Source: an uncultured Bacilli bacterium
GTDB taxonomy: Bacteria; Bacillota_I; Bacilli_A; RF39; UBA660
Length of the DNA: 64,000 nucleotides
NCBI GenBank assembly: GCA_934141245.1
Contig: CAKPCB010000008.1
Location: 7,679-71,678, forward strand
Direction: 5' to 3'
This document shows, one piece after another, positions 51,559-63,085 of this stretch (positions are counted from its first letter, which is position 1; every line of letters begins with the position of its first letter). The translations under genes and the position numbers were made by a program. Below the pieces are notes generated by a model that was not told where the DNA came from, ran no database searches, and saw nothing but the letters and a program-made list of their open reading frames with translations.

Positions 51559-52968
51559 TTAATCTAAATTTTTCATAATTTCATCATAATCACTATATTC
51601 TATGTATTTATCATTAATTGCCATATAATTATCTCTTCCTTTTCCGGCAATAAGAACAATGTCATTTTCATCTGCTAAGGAAAATGCATATTTTATAGCA
51701 AACTTTCTATCATTTATTCTTTTAAAATTAGTATATTTAGTATCCCCTATCATATCATCAATTATATCATCCACATTTTCATATCTTGGATCATCCATTG
51801 TAAATATAACAAAATCTGATTTTTGTAACACAACATTTCCCATTTTAATTCTCTTTTGTTTTTCTCTACCACCAGCACTACCAGTAACTGTAATTATTTT
51901 TCCTTTTTTAACTTTGTTTAAGTATGTCAAAATATTATTTAATGCATTCTCAGTATGTGCATAATCAAGAACAACATTAAATCCTTTATTAGACTTAAAC
52001 CATTCACAACGACCCACAATGCTTTCTATTAAAGTTACCTTTTCTATTGCATCATTCATAGTATATCCAAAATATATAAGGCAAAGCAGTGAACTACATA
52101 AGTTATATACATTAAAATCTCCAACAAGTGGACTAATTACTTTATAAGTTTTATCATTATAACCAAATCTAAACATAGTACCAGTTTCATATTCTTTTAT
52201 ATCTAATATTTTTAAATCAGCATCTTCTGATTTACCATAAGTCAAAATTTTAGAATGAATTGAATTAGAAACTCTATTAAAATATTTATCATCTCTATTT
52301 AATATTGCAACTCCATCATCTTTTAAAAGGCTAAATATTTTTTCTTTAGATTCTATATAATTATCAATTGTTTTATGAACGTTTAAATGATCTTCTGTAA
52401 TATTGGTTAATATTGCAACATCTAGTTTTAAAGTATCGACCCTATTATAAAGTAATGCCTCACTAGATATTTCAATACTTGCATATTTTAAATTATCATG
52501 TAAAAATTTATCTAGATATTTATATGTTTTATTTATTTCCAATGTAGTATTAGATTCCTGCGCTATTTTTGCCCTTGAATATATACCATTTGTACCAATG
52601 TAACCACAATTATTATTTCCAAGCATATTTCTAATTATTGAAGCAGTTGTAGTTTTACCATCAGTTCCCGTTATACCAATTAGTTTTATATTTTTTAATG
52701 GATTATCATAAAATCGTTTTGAAAGTGGTCCTAATTCTTTATTAGTATTATTTACTTTTATAAAAGGAATTTTGTAATCTTCCCCTCTTTCAACAATAAG
52801 AGCACTAGCACCATTTTTTATTGCTTCATCTATAAAATCATGCCTATCAACAATACTACCCTTAGTACAAACAAATAAATCACCATTGGAAACTTCTTTA
52901 GAGTTTAATTTTATATCTTTTATAGTAATATCATAATTACAATCGTATAATTCATTTAATTTTTTCAA
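51559..52968 (-). CDS. murE: UDP-MurNAc-dipeptide ligase
   Basis: A 469-residue Mur ligase adding the third amino acid to the peptidoglycan peptide. The P-loop GITGTDGKTT lies near 100-110, followed by ITEDHLNVH and the C-terminal domain with GSAGGREKQKR. The substrate-choosing motif reads DDPR; the Arg is the residue that contacts meso-diaminopimelate in known MurE enzymes (DNPR), whereas Lys-adding enzymes have Ala there, so DAP is favoured. Start is a TTG after GGGTGATG. It is upstream of sigK with a 59-base gap. Confidence 0.94.
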   Translation of the reverse strand: MKKLNELYDCNYDITIKDIKLNSKEVSNGDLFVCTKGSIVDRHDFIDEAIKNGASALIVERGEDYKIPFIKVNNTNKELGPLSKRFYDNPLKNIKLIGITGTDGKTTTASIIRNMLGNNNCGYIGTNGIYSRAKIAQESNTTLEINKTYKYLDKFLHDNLKYASIEISSEALLYNRVDTLKLDVAILTNITEDHLNVHKTIDNYIESKEKIFSLLKDDGVAILNRDDKYFNRVSNSIHSKILTYGKSEDADLKILDIKEYETGTMFRFGYNDKTYKVISPLVGDFNVYNLCSSLLCLIYFGYTMNDAIEKVTLIESIVGRCEWFKSNKGFNVVLDYAHTENALNNILTYLNKVKKGKIITVTGSAGGREKQKRIKMGNVVLQKSDFVIFTMDDPRYENVDDIIDDMIGDTKYTNFKRINDRKFAIKYAFSLADENDIVLIAGKGRDNYMAINDKYIEYSDYDEIMKNLD

Positions 52969-53072
52969 TTACATCACCCAGTGTATTATATTTATTTATA
53001 TATAAATGTGATAGTTATTGTTTAGTTTGCAAAAAAACTTAATTTAATATAAAATGTTTCTTGGTGATATAT

Positions 53073-53912
53073 ATGATTATGGATGGAAAAGCATTAAAAA
53101 ATGAAATATTAAGTTGTTTAACAGAAGAAACAAAAACATTAGATAAAGTTCCAACTCTTTGTGTTATACAAGTTGGTGATGATGAAGCAAGTAATGTCTA
53201 TATTAATCAAAAAAGAAAAATGTGTAATGAAATTGGATATAACTTTATTCATGAAAAGTATGACGATAGTATTACTGAAGAGGAACTATTAAAAAACATT
53301 GATAGATTTAATAGTAACGATAATATAGATGCTATACTAGTACAAATGCCACTTCCTAGCAGAATTAATGAAAAAAATATTCAAAATGCGGTTAGTAAAT
53401 ATAAAGATGTAGATGGTTTAAATGATAATAATATTATAGATTTAATAAATGGTAGAGATGCACTTTACCCTTGTACTGCTTGTGGTATAGTAAGTCTTTT
53501 GGATAAGTATGGGGTTATACTTGAAGGTAGTAATGTAGTAATTGTTGGAAGAAGTTCTTTGGTTGGAATGCCATTATTTCATATGTTAGAAAATAGAAAC
53601 GCTACTGTTACATTATGTCATTCTAAAACAAAAAACTTACAAAGTATAACAAAAAACGCAGATATAATTATATCTGCAACTGGTGTTAAGGGTTTAATTA
53701 AAGAAGATATGGTTGGTGATAATACTGTTATAATAGATGTTGGCATAACAAGAGAAAATGGCAAGCTTTATGGTGATGTTGATTTTGATAGTGTGAGTAA
53801 AAAGGCAAGTCTTATAACACCTGTACCGGGTGGTGTTGGTCCAATGACTATTGCATCTCTTGCGCAAAATGTTTTAAAAGCTTATAAAATGCAAAAAGAA
53901 ATGACTAAATAG
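53073..53912 (+). CDS. folD: FolD bifunctional methylene-THF dehydrogenase/cyclohydrolase
   Basis: A 279-residue one-carbon enzyme that converts 5,10-methylene-THF to 10-formyl-THF. Motifs: VQVGDDEASNVYINQK with the catalytic Tyr and Lys, ILVQMPLP, and PVPGGVGPMT near the end. The Rossmann segment VVIVGRSSLVGMPL binds NADP. The ATG at 53073 follows a TGGTGAT site; a TTG four codons upstream is less likely. It faces glyA, which makes the methylene-THF it uses. Confidence 0.96.
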   Translation: MIMDGKALKNEILSCLTEETKTLDKVPTLCVIQVGDDEASNVYINQKRKMCNEIGYNFIHEKYDDSITEEELLKNIDRFNSNDNIDAILVQMPLPSRINEKNIQNAVSKYKDVDGLNDNNIIDLINGRDALYPCTACGIVSLLDKYGVILEGSNVVIVGRSSLVGMPLFHMLENRNATVTLCHSKTKNLQSITKNADIIISATGVKGLIKEDMVGDNTVIIDVGITRENGKLYGDVDFDSVSKKASLITPVPGGVGPMTIASLAQNVLKAYKMQKEMTK

Positions 53913-53930
53913 TCACTTCTTTTATTTTTT
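53896..53930 (+). terminator. Bidirectional terminator between folD and glyA
   Basis: AAGAAATGACT / AGTCACTTCTT stem with a 4-base loop; the folD stop lies in the hairpin. The T-rich tail in both directions supports the convergent glyA gene too. Confidence 0.75.
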
Positions 53931-55127
53931 ACATTTATCTATTATTTTAGACACACGAAGTTTTAAATTTTCTTCTGCATCTTTTTTTAATAATGCATCA
54001 CTTATTATATTTCCAATTTCATAGAATTCAGCTTCTTTTAATCCACGTGTAGTCATTGCAGGAGATCCTATTCTTATGCCAGATGTAATCATAGGTGATG
54101 CTTTATCGTAAGGAATAGTATTTTTATTAACTGTTATGTTTATTTCATCAAGTAGTTTTTCTGCTTCTTTACCTGTTAGGTTTGATGAGGTAACATCTAC
54201 AAGTATCAAGTGATTATCTGTACCACCAGATACTATTCTAAATCCATTTTCTTCTAACGACTTACTAAGTGCTTTTATATTTTTTAATACTTGTTCTTGA
54301 TAAGTTTTAAAAGATGCGTCTAGCGCCTCACTAAAGCTTTGAGCTTTTGCGGCTATAACGTGCATAAGTGGTCCACCTTGAATTCCTGGGAATATTGTTT
54401 TATTAATCTTTTTAATTATTTCTTCACTATTGGTTAATATTATTCCACCACGTGGTCCTCTTAATGTTTTATGTGTAGTTGATGTAACAACATCTGCATA
54501 TTCAACTGGATTTGGATGAAGACCTGCGGCTACTAATCCAGCAATATGTGCCATATCAACCATTAGATATGCCCCTACACTATCAGCAATTTCCCTAAAT
54601 CTTTTAAAATCTATTATTCTAGAATAAGCACTTGCACCTGCAATAATCATTTTTGGCTTATTTTCTTTAGCGAGTTTTTCTACTTCATCATAATCTATTA
54701 ATTCTGTTTTTGGATTCACATCATACCCAATTATTTTATAATCAATTCCACTAAAGTTAATTGGATGCCCATGAGTTAAATGTCCACCATGTGATAAGTT
54801 CATTCCCATAACAGTATCACCTTTTTCTAATAGTGCTCTATATACTGCCATATTTGCACTACTACCACTATGAGGTTGAACATTTGCATACTTACAGCCA
54901 AATAGTTTTTGTAAGTATTCTATTGCTAGGTTTTCAACAACATCTACGTTTACACATCCTCCATAATATCTTTTACCAGGATATCCTTCGGCATATTTAT
55001 TTGTGAAAATACTTCCTTGTAATGCTAATACATCATCTGAGACATAATTTTCACTTGCAATAAGTTCAATGTTATTGTGTTGCCTTTTTATTTCATTATC
55101 TAGAGCTTCTTTTATTCTTTTATCCAT
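53922..55127 (-). CDS. glyA: Serine hydroxymethyltransferase
   Basis: A 401-residue PLP enzyme converting serine and THF to glycine and methylene-THF. The PLP-lysine is in [12 protein letters not shown]. Other family stretches are [24 protein letters not shown] and [10 protein letters not shown]. Length slightly below the usual 415. AGAGGTG precedes the ATG. Single gene, convergent with folD. Confidence 0.97.
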   Translation of the reverse strand: MDKRIKEALDNEIKRQHNNIELIASENYVSDDVLALQGSIFTNKYAEGYPGKRYYGGCVNVDVVENLAIEYLQKLFGCKYANVQPHSGSSANMAVYRALLEKGDTVMGMNLSHGGHLTHGHPINFSGIDYKIIGYDVNPKTELIDYDEVEKLAKENKPKMIIAGASAYSRIIDFKRFREIADSVGAYLMVDMAHIAGLVAAGLHPNPVEYADVVTSTTHKTLRGPRGGIILTNSEEIIKKINKTIFPGIQGGPLMHVIAAKAQSFSEALDASFKTYQEQVLKNIKALSKSLEENGFRIVSGGTDNHLILVDVTSSNLTGKEAEKLLDEINITVNKNTIPYDKASPMITSGIRIGSPAMTTRGLKEAEFYEIGNIISDALLKKDAEENLKLRVSKIIDKCKK

Positions 55128-55189
55128 ACAGCACCTCTTTCTAAATTTCCTTACTAATATTGTACCTCACATAGATAAAAAGAGCAAAA

Positions 55190-55212
55190 GAAAAAGAGAA
55201 ATTATTTCTCTT
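55190..55212 (-). terminator. Terminator of hsp20
   Basis: Minus-strand stem AAGAGAAAT / AATTTCTCTT-like with the stop codon in the loop and a T-rich tail. Confidence 0.6.
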
Positions 55213-55603
55213 CGATTTGAATTAATTTTTTAGTTTCTTTTTTCTCTTCTTTTGGAACCTCAACAGTTAAGCAACCATTTTTAAAGCTTGCCTTAATGCT
55301 TTCAGGATCAACATCTCCTACATAGAAGCTCCTACTATATTCACGAGTACTTCTTTCACGTCTGATGTAATTTTTCTCTTCATCAGAACTTTCCTCCTTC
55401 TTTGATACTTTTACAGTTAGATATCCATTGTCACATTCAATTGTTGTATCATCTTTTGAGTAACCTGGTGTATCCATTTCAATGTAATACTTATCTCCTT
55501 TCTCATAAATATCACATTTCATATTGGCGGTGTCTTTAGAACTTAGGAAATCACCAAAAACATCATCCAAAAAGAAACTTTCATCTCTTGGTACTAATTT
55601 CAT
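55202..55603 (-). CDS. Hsp20/alpha-crystallin small heat-shock protein
   Basis: A 133-residue small chaperone that binds unfolding proteins. The alpha-crystallin domain covers about 25-120, with DTPGYSKDDTTIECDNGYLTV, RSFYVGDVDPESIKASFKNGCLTV as the family core and a C-terminal acidic tail ending KLIQIEEK. GGAGG precedes the ATG. A CIRCE-like element and a consensus promoter lie upstream, so it is probably induced by heat through HrcA. Confidence 0.95.
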   Translation of the reverse strand: MKLVPRDESFFLDDVFGDFLSSKDTANMKCDIYEKGDKYYIEMDTPGYSKDDTTIECDNGYLTVKVSKKEESSDEEKNYIRRERSTREYSRSFYVGDVDPESIKASFKNGCLTVEVPKEEKKETKKLIQIEEK

Positions 55604-55630
55604 AATTCATTCCTCCTCCGAACAATTATA

Positions 55631-55671
55631 ATTATACCACTCTATTAGCAATTGTCAATAGAGAGTGCTAA
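55631..55671 (-). promoter_or_regulatory. SigA promoter overlapped by a degenerate CIRCE operator
   Basis: TTGACA (55658-55653), 16 bases, TATAAT (55636-55631) on the minus strand. It overlaps TTAGCAATT-N9-GAGTGCTAA (55645-55671), which matches the HrcA operator (TTAGCACTC-N9-GAGTGCTAA) with two mismatches in one half. HrcA bound there would cover the -35. Confidence 0.8.
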
Positions 55672-55748
55672 TTTTTTTAATTTTTTTATGAAATTCTACT
55701 ACAATACTATTATGTGAGATAAGTAAAAATATAATACAAAAAAACTTA

Positions 55749-56597
55749 TTAAATTGTTACGTTTAATAAGTTGAATATTATACCTACTAATATGCTGATT
55801 ATATATACTAGTAATAAAATTTTAATGTTTTCTTTATAGTTTTTGTTTACTTTAAATAGTACTAAAATTCCTAACCCACTTGCACATAAAAGTCCTGAAA
55901 TCGCAGAACCGAATGTTAAGGCATTATTCAGATATAGCTCTGTAATAACTACAGATGAAGCACAATTAGGTATAAGACCAATAAGTCCTGATAAAATAGG
56001 CCCTAGAAATGTACTCGCGACTAAGAATGATGATATTTTGTCCTCACCTATTATATGAATAATAATATCCATTCCAAAATTTATTCCAAGGATAAATATA
56101 AAAATTGTAAGAGTATGCTTAAGTGCTGATAACCAAATGTTTTCTTCGCAGTGACAGTGATCGTGATCACACATTTTAGAAATTTCTGGAGCAATTTTTT
56201 TAGATTTCCTATTTACAAACAAATCTATTATTAATCCTGCCAACATACCTATTATAACTTTAACTAAAAGAAATTTTACAATAGTTGGGATTGATGCATT
56301 AGAAGATAATAATATTGGAAGCATTTCATCTGAGGTTGATAAATAAATTGATATTAACGTCCCAAGTGATATTATTCTTACTATATAAAGGTTTGATGCC
56401 ATGACTGAAAATCCGCATTGTGGGAATGCACCAAGGATACTACCAACAACTGGTCCAAACTTTCCGGATTTTTTAATTATTTTTTCTGCTTTGGAATTTG
56501 ACTTGTGTTCTAAAAATTCCATTATTAAATATACTATAAATAGAAATGGTAAAAGTTTTATAGAATCAATTAGTGCATCTAATATTACTTCTTTCAC
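55749..56597 (-). CDS. Metal-permease-like membrane protein with His/Cys loop
   Basis: A 282-residue protein with about eight membrane segments. It resembles the PF11449 (10TM heavy-metal exporter, ArsP_2) group: GAFPQCGFSV, STSDEMLP and GLIPNCASSVVITELY are typical, with a matched pair of Cys-Gly/Pro-Cys like repeats in both halves. A cytosolic loop in the middle carries CDHDHCHCEEN, a probable metal-binding cluster. Substrate not determined; manganese, arsenic and other ions have been proposed for relatives. GTG start after GAGGTGAT. Single gene. Confidence 0.8.
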   Translation of the reverse strand: MKEVILDALIDSIKLLPFLFIVYLIMEFLEHKSNSKAEKIIKKSGKFGPVVGSILGAFPQCGFSVMASNLYIVRIISLGTLISIYLSTSDEMLPILLSSNASIPTIVKFLLVKVIIGMLAGLIIDLFVNRKSKKIAPEISKMCDHDHCHCEENIWLSALKHTLTIFIFILGINFGMDIIIHIIGEDKISSFLVASTFLGPILSGLIGLIPNCASSVVITELYLNNALTFGSAISGLLCASGLGILVLFKVNKNYKENIKILLLVYIISILVGIIFNLLNVTI

Positions 56598-56704
56598 TAT
56601 AAATCACCTCATAAACATATAAAGTTTAGCATATAAAGAAAAAAAGTAAAGTCTTTTATTGACATTTAGCAAGTTTTTAGATAAAATTAATTTACATGTG
56701 AAAT

Positions 56705-56778
56705 GGGTCTATAGCCAAGTGGTAAGGCGTGGGACTGCAACTCCCTGAGCGTTGGTTCAAATCCGACTAGGCCCTCCA
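56705..56778 (+). tRNA. tRNA-Cys (anticodon GCA)
   Basis: A 74-base cloverleaf. The acceptor stem GGGTCTA pairs with TAGGCCC with one G-U pair. The anticodon loop has GGACTGCAACTCC with GCA, and the T loop is GTTCAAATC. CCA is encoded. The discriminator base is T, usual for tRNA-Cys. Confidence 0.95.
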
Positions 56779-56813
56779 TTTTATTAATAAAACTGTTTAT
56801 CAGTTTTTTATTT

Positions 56814-56887
56814 GCGGACGTGGTTTAATGGTAGAATGCAACCTTGCCAAGGTTGAGACGGGGGTCCGATTCCCCTCGTCCGCTCCA
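56814..56887 (+). tRNA. tRNA-Gly (anticodon GCC)
   Basis: A 74-base cloverleaf. Acceptor stem GCGGACG / CGTCCGC. The anticodon loop CTTGCCAAG has GCC. T loop GTCCGATTC and CCA are encoded. It is 35 bases after tRNA-Cys and ends about 45 bases before a strong terminator, so both are probably one transcript. Confidence 0.96.
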
Positions 56888-56930
56888 GATTGATAGGAAA
56901 CTCGGAAATTAACTTCTGAGAGTAATAAAT

Positions 56931-56956
56931 ACTAACTAGAAATAGTTAGTTTTTTT
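56931..56956 (+). terminator. Terminator of the tRNA pair
   Basis: ACTAACTA-GAAA-TAGTTAGT with a stable tetraloop, followed by a T run. Confidence 0.85.
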
Positions 56957-56978
56957 GTTATGTAAAGGAGTTGGTTTT

Positions 56979-57251
56979 ATGTTAAATATAGAAACAAAAG
57001 AATTAAAAATAAGTGATAAATTAAAAAGAAAAATTGAGATGATTGGAAGATTTACTAATACTACTCCTATCATAAATAATGGCTCAATTAAAAATATAAC
57101 AGGTACAAATGTTGCTTATGTTATGCCGCATATCATTGTTATTAAAAATAATAAATACCTAATGTTTGATGAATGTGATGATGTTTATGTAAATACCTTT
57201 AAAAGCAAAATATCATTTAAAGATTTAGAAGATTATATAAATAGTCATTAA
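56979..57251 (+). CDS. Small hypothetical protein at the island edge
   Basis: A 90-residue soluble protein with no recognised family. The C-terminal half is more structured (MPHIIVIKNNKYLMFDECDD). The ATG at 56979 follows AAAGGAG; a TTG eight codons upstream is less likely. It lies between the tRNA terminator and the recombinase leader, so it may be the last core gene or the first island gene. Confidence 0.6.
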   Translation: MLNIETKELKISDKLKRKIEMIGRFTNTTPIINNGSIKNITGTNVAYVMPHIIVIKNNKYLMFDECDDVYVNTFKSKISFKDLEDYINSH

Positions 57252-57421
57252 ATATCTTTTTTAAGTATTATACTTTTCAAAAATACTTTTAAAGTGCTAA
57301 ACAAAAGAGATGTGTTTTTTAAAATATTTAGATTTTAGACTACACTTTTCAAGTTTAAAGTGCCAAACAAGTGAAAGATATAATTTTTATGTTGCAAAAA
57401 TCAATTTAAAGTGCCAAACAT

Positions 57422-59343
<1,922 letters not shown>

Positions 59344-59418
59344 TACTTGTTTTTTAATATAAATATTTATATTCTTGTTATATTAATTTTTTATATTTGA
59401 TTAAACATATTTAACATA

Positions 59419-59450
59419 AAAAAATTAGTTATATTTCAAACTAATTTTAT
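59419..59450. terminator. Bidirectional terminator between recombinase and nuclease genes
   Basis: AAAATTAGTT / AACTAATTTT perfect 10-base stem with an 8-base loop, T-rich on both sides. A perfect 18-bp AT palindrome lies about 50 bases to the left (59356-59373). Confidence 0.7.
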
Positions 59451-59471
59451 AATACTTATTAAATATAATAA

Positions 59472-60959
59472 TTAAAATCCATATCTTTGTTCAATCAAAC
59501 AGTCAATATTTTTTGTAATATTCTTTCCTAAATTATTCTCAATTATATCATTAATTGTAGTAAAGTCAGCTTTTCCATCGCTTGATGATAAGCATTCCTT
59601 AGAGCAATATTGGCCAAGAACTTCAGCAGTTATAGAAACCATGTTTTTTCCAGAAATATCTAAATCGTTTCCTCGCGAAAACCTAGGAGCGACTATTATG
59701 CAATATTTAGAAGCATATTTTTCAATATGTCTTTCAATTCTCATTACGTTCATATTATTAGCGGAATTTCTAGATTTTGCCTCAACATTAACTTTATAGT
59801 CTGGTTCACACTTCAAAGGGTCTTCAAAAACACAAAGCAAATCTGGTTCTCCAGCACCACTTATAATTTCAACATTTAGGTTTTCTCTAAATAATTCCAT
59901 TACTGGTTTTAGTGAATTTTCAAAATCTTTACCATCAATCGAAGAATATTTAGACATATATTGCATTTCTGATATAGCATTAATTATTTCTCTTTGAGAA
60001 GAATATTTTGGAAAAACAATGCTAAGATAATTTAACATTTCAACTTCATATAAATCATGTATCCAGTCCTTCTTTGAAAATACATTAGGATCTTTCATAG
60101 TTAATGGTTTATCAAAAACACTATATTTGGAGATTAATGAATATGCATCATTTTTTATAGTATCTTTAATTTTTATATAACCTGAATATTTTTCTCTTGA
60201 ATCATATGCATCGTTTCTAAATGTTGTATGTTTTGTTGCATCACCATGTCTAAATTTAAATAATTTACCATCATTGTGATCAGGATCACCAACAATATCC
60301 AATACATCAAAAGACTTAAAAATTCTTGCAAAAAAGTAAGAAAACTCATGAACACAATTTGCAAACAATGTTTCCCAATTATACTCTTTTTTAAATAGAA
60401 AAAGTTTTTGTTCATAAGTTAGCATTCTGTATTCTAATATACTTTCTATTAACTCGTTATATATATCTTCATCAATTGTTTTAATAAATGGAATAAAATA
60501 AATCAATTCATCTATATATAGTTTGCATTGTATTTTTTCATCACAAAGTAATTTAACAATTAATCTTCCTGCATAAATTTCAATATCCTCTGGTGTATTA
60601 CTATATGGATGTGGATACTGTATTGAAAAAAGATTAACTAACATATTTTTTGATTTTAAATTTGTTCCTTGTAATAAATTAATTGTAGTTTGGCTAGGAA
60701 TAAAGGTGTTATTTTCGTTTTTGTACCCAAACATATAAAAGCACATCTGACTAAATCTAACACCCATTGTACTTAAAGAGCCACTGTCACTTCTTCCATG
60801 ATAAGCAGATAATAATTTAAGTTTTTCAATTATCATAGCTTTATCTGCAACATCTTTTGTCTCATTTATTACATTTAGATACGATTCAATTAAATCCTTT
60901 GAATTTGTGTTTTTTTGAAATATCCATTTGTCATTCATACTTCTATTAAGATTGATCAT
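59472..60959 (-). CDS. PD-(D/E)XK restriction endonuclease (Type II, asymmetric-site class)
   Basis: A 495-residue protein, probably the nuclease of the R-M system. The last third carries GAGEPDLLCVF followed by KVNVEAKSR, which is the PD...(E)xK active-site pattern of restriction nucleases, and a downstream basic/aromatic strand YCIIVAPRFSRG. The N-terminal two thirds are unrecognised and probably read the DNA site. It overlaps the second methyltransferase by 14 bases and has a GGAGGT ribosome site. Two separate cytosine methyltransferases upstream imply an asymmetric site, each enzyme protecting one strand. The exact specificity cannot be predicted here. Confidence 0.8.
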   Translation of the reverse strand: MINLNRSMNDKWIFQKNTNSKDLIESYLNVINETKDVADKAMIIEKLKLLSAYHGRSDSGSLSTMGVRFSQMCFYMFGYKNENNTFIPSQTTINLLQGTNLKSKNMLVNLFSIQYPHPYSNTPEDIEIYAGRLIVKLLCDEKIQCKLYIDELIYFIPFIKTIDEDIYNELIESILEYRMLTYEQKLFLFKKEYNWETLFANCVHEFSYFFARIFKSFDVLDIVGDPDHNDGKLFKFRHGDATKHTTFRNDAYDSREKYSGYIKIKDTIKNDAYSLISKYSVFDKPLTMKDPNVFSKKDWIHDLYEVEMLNYLSIVFPKYSSQREIINAISEMQYMSKYSSIDGKDFENSLKPVMELFRENLNVEIISGAGEPDLLCVFEDPLKCEPDYKVNVEAKSRNSANNMNVMRIERHIEKYASKYCIIVAPRFSRGNDLDISGKNMVSITAEVLGQYCSKECLSSSDGKADFTTINDIIENNLGKNITKNIDCLIEQRYGF

Positions 60960-62007
60960 TTTTACCTCCTATACCTTTTATAAAATTATAGCTAAATAAT
61001 GGCGGGATTGCTTCTCCAATTACTGTTCTAATCAGATTATCCGTGCACCATATTGGTAAATTCAAATCAGCCGGTAAAGAAGATACAATAAATAATTCTC
61101 TTAATGTTAACACTCTTGCATCTGAAATTGTGCCATCGAGTAAAACTCTACCAGGATGTATATTGTTAGTTCCACCCATATTTCCATTATTCATAGCTCT
61201 TGTGGGAGCGGGTTCATCCCATTTCATTCTTTTGTATGTATTATGAAAGCCTTTTATTCTTTCTCCATTAACTTTTTTTGGATAAAATATACTATTGTTT
61301 ATTGCAGAATGTCCTTCTGGAGTATGTTTTGCGGCCAATATTTCCCTTTCATTATGCTTTTTAGCATAATGCCATTTTATTCCACTATCTTCTCCAGATT
61401 CTAGTGATGGTAAATCACCAATACATTCCCTTAATGTTATTTTTTTTTCTTTTTTTGGATTAACCCATGTTAACCCCTTTTTATACATTTTTATAAATGA
61501 TCTTGGTCTGCTTTGAGGTACTCCAAAATCCATTGCATTATATACAAAACTTTCAATATTATAATTCTTTCCAAAATCTTTTTCTAATATCTCTGGTATT
61601 GTTAAATTTTCATTCTTATATGGAAATTTTATTTCAATAAATTTTGGTACATTTTCAAAAAATATATAATCAAAATCATTATCTTTTATTATTTTTATAG
61701 CATAATTAAATAAATAATTTCGTTGATCAACAATATATTCTTTTTTTCCCAATGTACTCATTCCCTGGCAAGGCGGGGTAGCAATTAAAAATTTGCAATT
61801 ATTATTTTTGATTGCCTGATTCACTTTGTTAAATATCTCTTTATGCGTAATGTCGCCACAAATCATTTGACAATCTTTATAAAAATATGAATATAGTTGA
61901 GCTCTTTTTGGTAATAATTCATTTGCAACTTTAATATCTATTCCTGCTTTTTTTAAATAAAACTCACCAATACCAGAGCTTGAAAACAATGATGCACCAC
62001 TAATCAT
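60946..62007 (-). CDS. DNA (cytosine-5) methyltransferase, second of the pair
   Basis: A 353-residue C5-methyltransferase. Motif I appears as LFSSSGIGEFYLKKAG, motif IV as TPPCQGMS with the catalytic Cys, motif VI as FENVPKF, motif VIII as QSRPRSF, motif IX as TLRELFIVSSLP and motif X as IGEAIPPLF. The target-recognition region lies at about 190-280. It is a homologue of the first methyltransferase, whose stop it overlaps by 8 bases. GGAGGT precedes the ATG. It should methylate one strand of an asymmetric site. Confidence 0.93.
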   Translation of the reverse strand: MISGASLFSSSGIGEFYLKKAGIDIKVANELLPKRAQLYSYFYKDCQMICGDITHKEIFNKVNQAIKNNNCKFLIATPPCQGMSTLGKKEYIVDQRNYLFNYAIKIIKDNDFDYIFFENVPKFIEIKFPYKNENLTIPEILEKDFGKNYNIESFVYNAMDFGVPQSRPRSFIKMYKKGLTWVNPKKEKKITLRECIGDLPSLESGEDSGIKWHYAKKHNEREILAAKHTPEGHSAINNSIFYPKKVNGERIKGFHNTYKRMKWDEPAPTRAMNNGNMGGTNNIHPGRVLLDGTISDARVLTLRELFIVSSLPADLNLPIWCTDNLIRTVIGEAIPPLFSYNFIKGIGGKNDQS

Positions 62008-63085
62008 TAGAAACCTCCAATCCGCTTAGAATAGCATTAATAAGTTTTGGTGGCACCGCTTCTCCTATCATGTGTCTAATTTGTATGTCGGAAGCAAAAT
62101 TTGGCAAATCCAAATCAGGATCAAGACTGCTTAAAATAAATAATTCACGCATTGTTAAAACTCTTGCATCAGAATATGTTCCATCTGACAATAATCTTCC
62201 AGGATGAACATTGCTTTGAGAAGAAATACAATCATTTCTCATGGTAATTGTTGGAGCTGGTTTGTCCCAACTCATTCTCTTATAAGTGGCTGCATAGCCT
62301 TTTAATCTTCTACCTGTTTTATCATCTTTAGGATAATAAAACTCATTTTCAAATGCAGAATGACCTGTAGGAGTATGCTTCATACATTCGATATGTCTTT
62401 TTATATGTAATCTAGCATTATGATTTTTTATATTTGATTTTTCACCAGACTCTAATGAGGGCAAATCTCCAATCGCTTCTTGTAATGTAATAATTTTTTC
62501 TTTTGTTGGATCTTTCCATAAAAATCCTTTTTTCCACATTCTAATTATGGCTCTTTCCCTATGTTGGGGAACTCCATAATTAGCCGCATCAAACACCTCA
62601 AAACTTAAATTATATTTATTGCTATATTTTTCCTTTATTATTTGTTCAATTGACATCATTTTATCATCTATTATAAATTTTATTTTAAAGAATCTCGCAA
62701 CATTCTCAATCAATACGCATTTTGGATCTAGTTCATCTATTACATCAAATGCATGAAAAATTAAAAAATTTCTTTTATCAGCAAGCATTTGATCATTAGT
62801 TTTATTTTTTCCGATTAGACTAATTCCTTGGCAAGGTGGAGTCGCAAAAACAAAATCAACTTTTTCTTTTTTACTTTTCTTGATTATTTCTTGTTTAATG
62901 TCTTCGTTTGTTATATCACCACATATTGTTTTAATTTCAGGATGCCAAAATTTATGAACATTCATTCTGATTGGTAATAGTTCATTAGCTAAAACAACAT
63001 CTATCATTGTATTATTAAATCCAAATTCTGCTATACCAGCACTAGCAAATAAAGATAATGCTTTCATTTTTTTTACTTTATTCAT
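62000..63085 (-). CDS. DNA (cytosine-5) methyltransferase, first of the pair
   Basis: A 361-residue C5-methyltransferase. Motif I is LFASAGIAEFGFNN, motif IV ATPPCQGIS with the catalytic Cys, motif VI IENVARF, motif VIII QHRERAI, motif IX TMRELFILSSL and motif X IGEAVPP. The target-recognition domain (about 190-290) differs from that of the second enzyme. The ATG at 63085 has GAGG about 10 bases upstream and overlaps the XRE stop by 8 bases. It is made before the nuclease, as needed to protect the host. Confidence 0.94.
   Translation of the reverse strand: MNKVKKMKALSLFASAGIAEFGFNNTMIDVVLANELLPIRMNVHKFWHPEIKTICGDITNEDIKQEIIKKSKKEKVDFVFATPPCQGISLIGKNKTNDQMLADKRNFLIFHAFDVIDELDPKCVLIENVARFFKIKFIIDDKMMSIEQIIKEKYSNKYNLSFEVFDAANYGVPQHRERAIIRMWKKGFLWKDPTKEKIITLQEAIGDLPSLESGEKSNIKNHNARLHIKRHIECMKHTPTGHSAFENEFYYPKDDKTGRRLKGYAATYKRMSWDKPAPTITMRNDCISSQSNVHPGRLLSDGTYSDARVLTMRELFILSSLDPDLDLPNFASDIQIRHMIGEAVPPKLINAILSGLEVSND

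Noticed and set aside
59356..59373. 18-bp AT palindrome as an att site
   Set aside because: Pure A/T, so likely by chance in this genome; no matching copy on the other side of the island.
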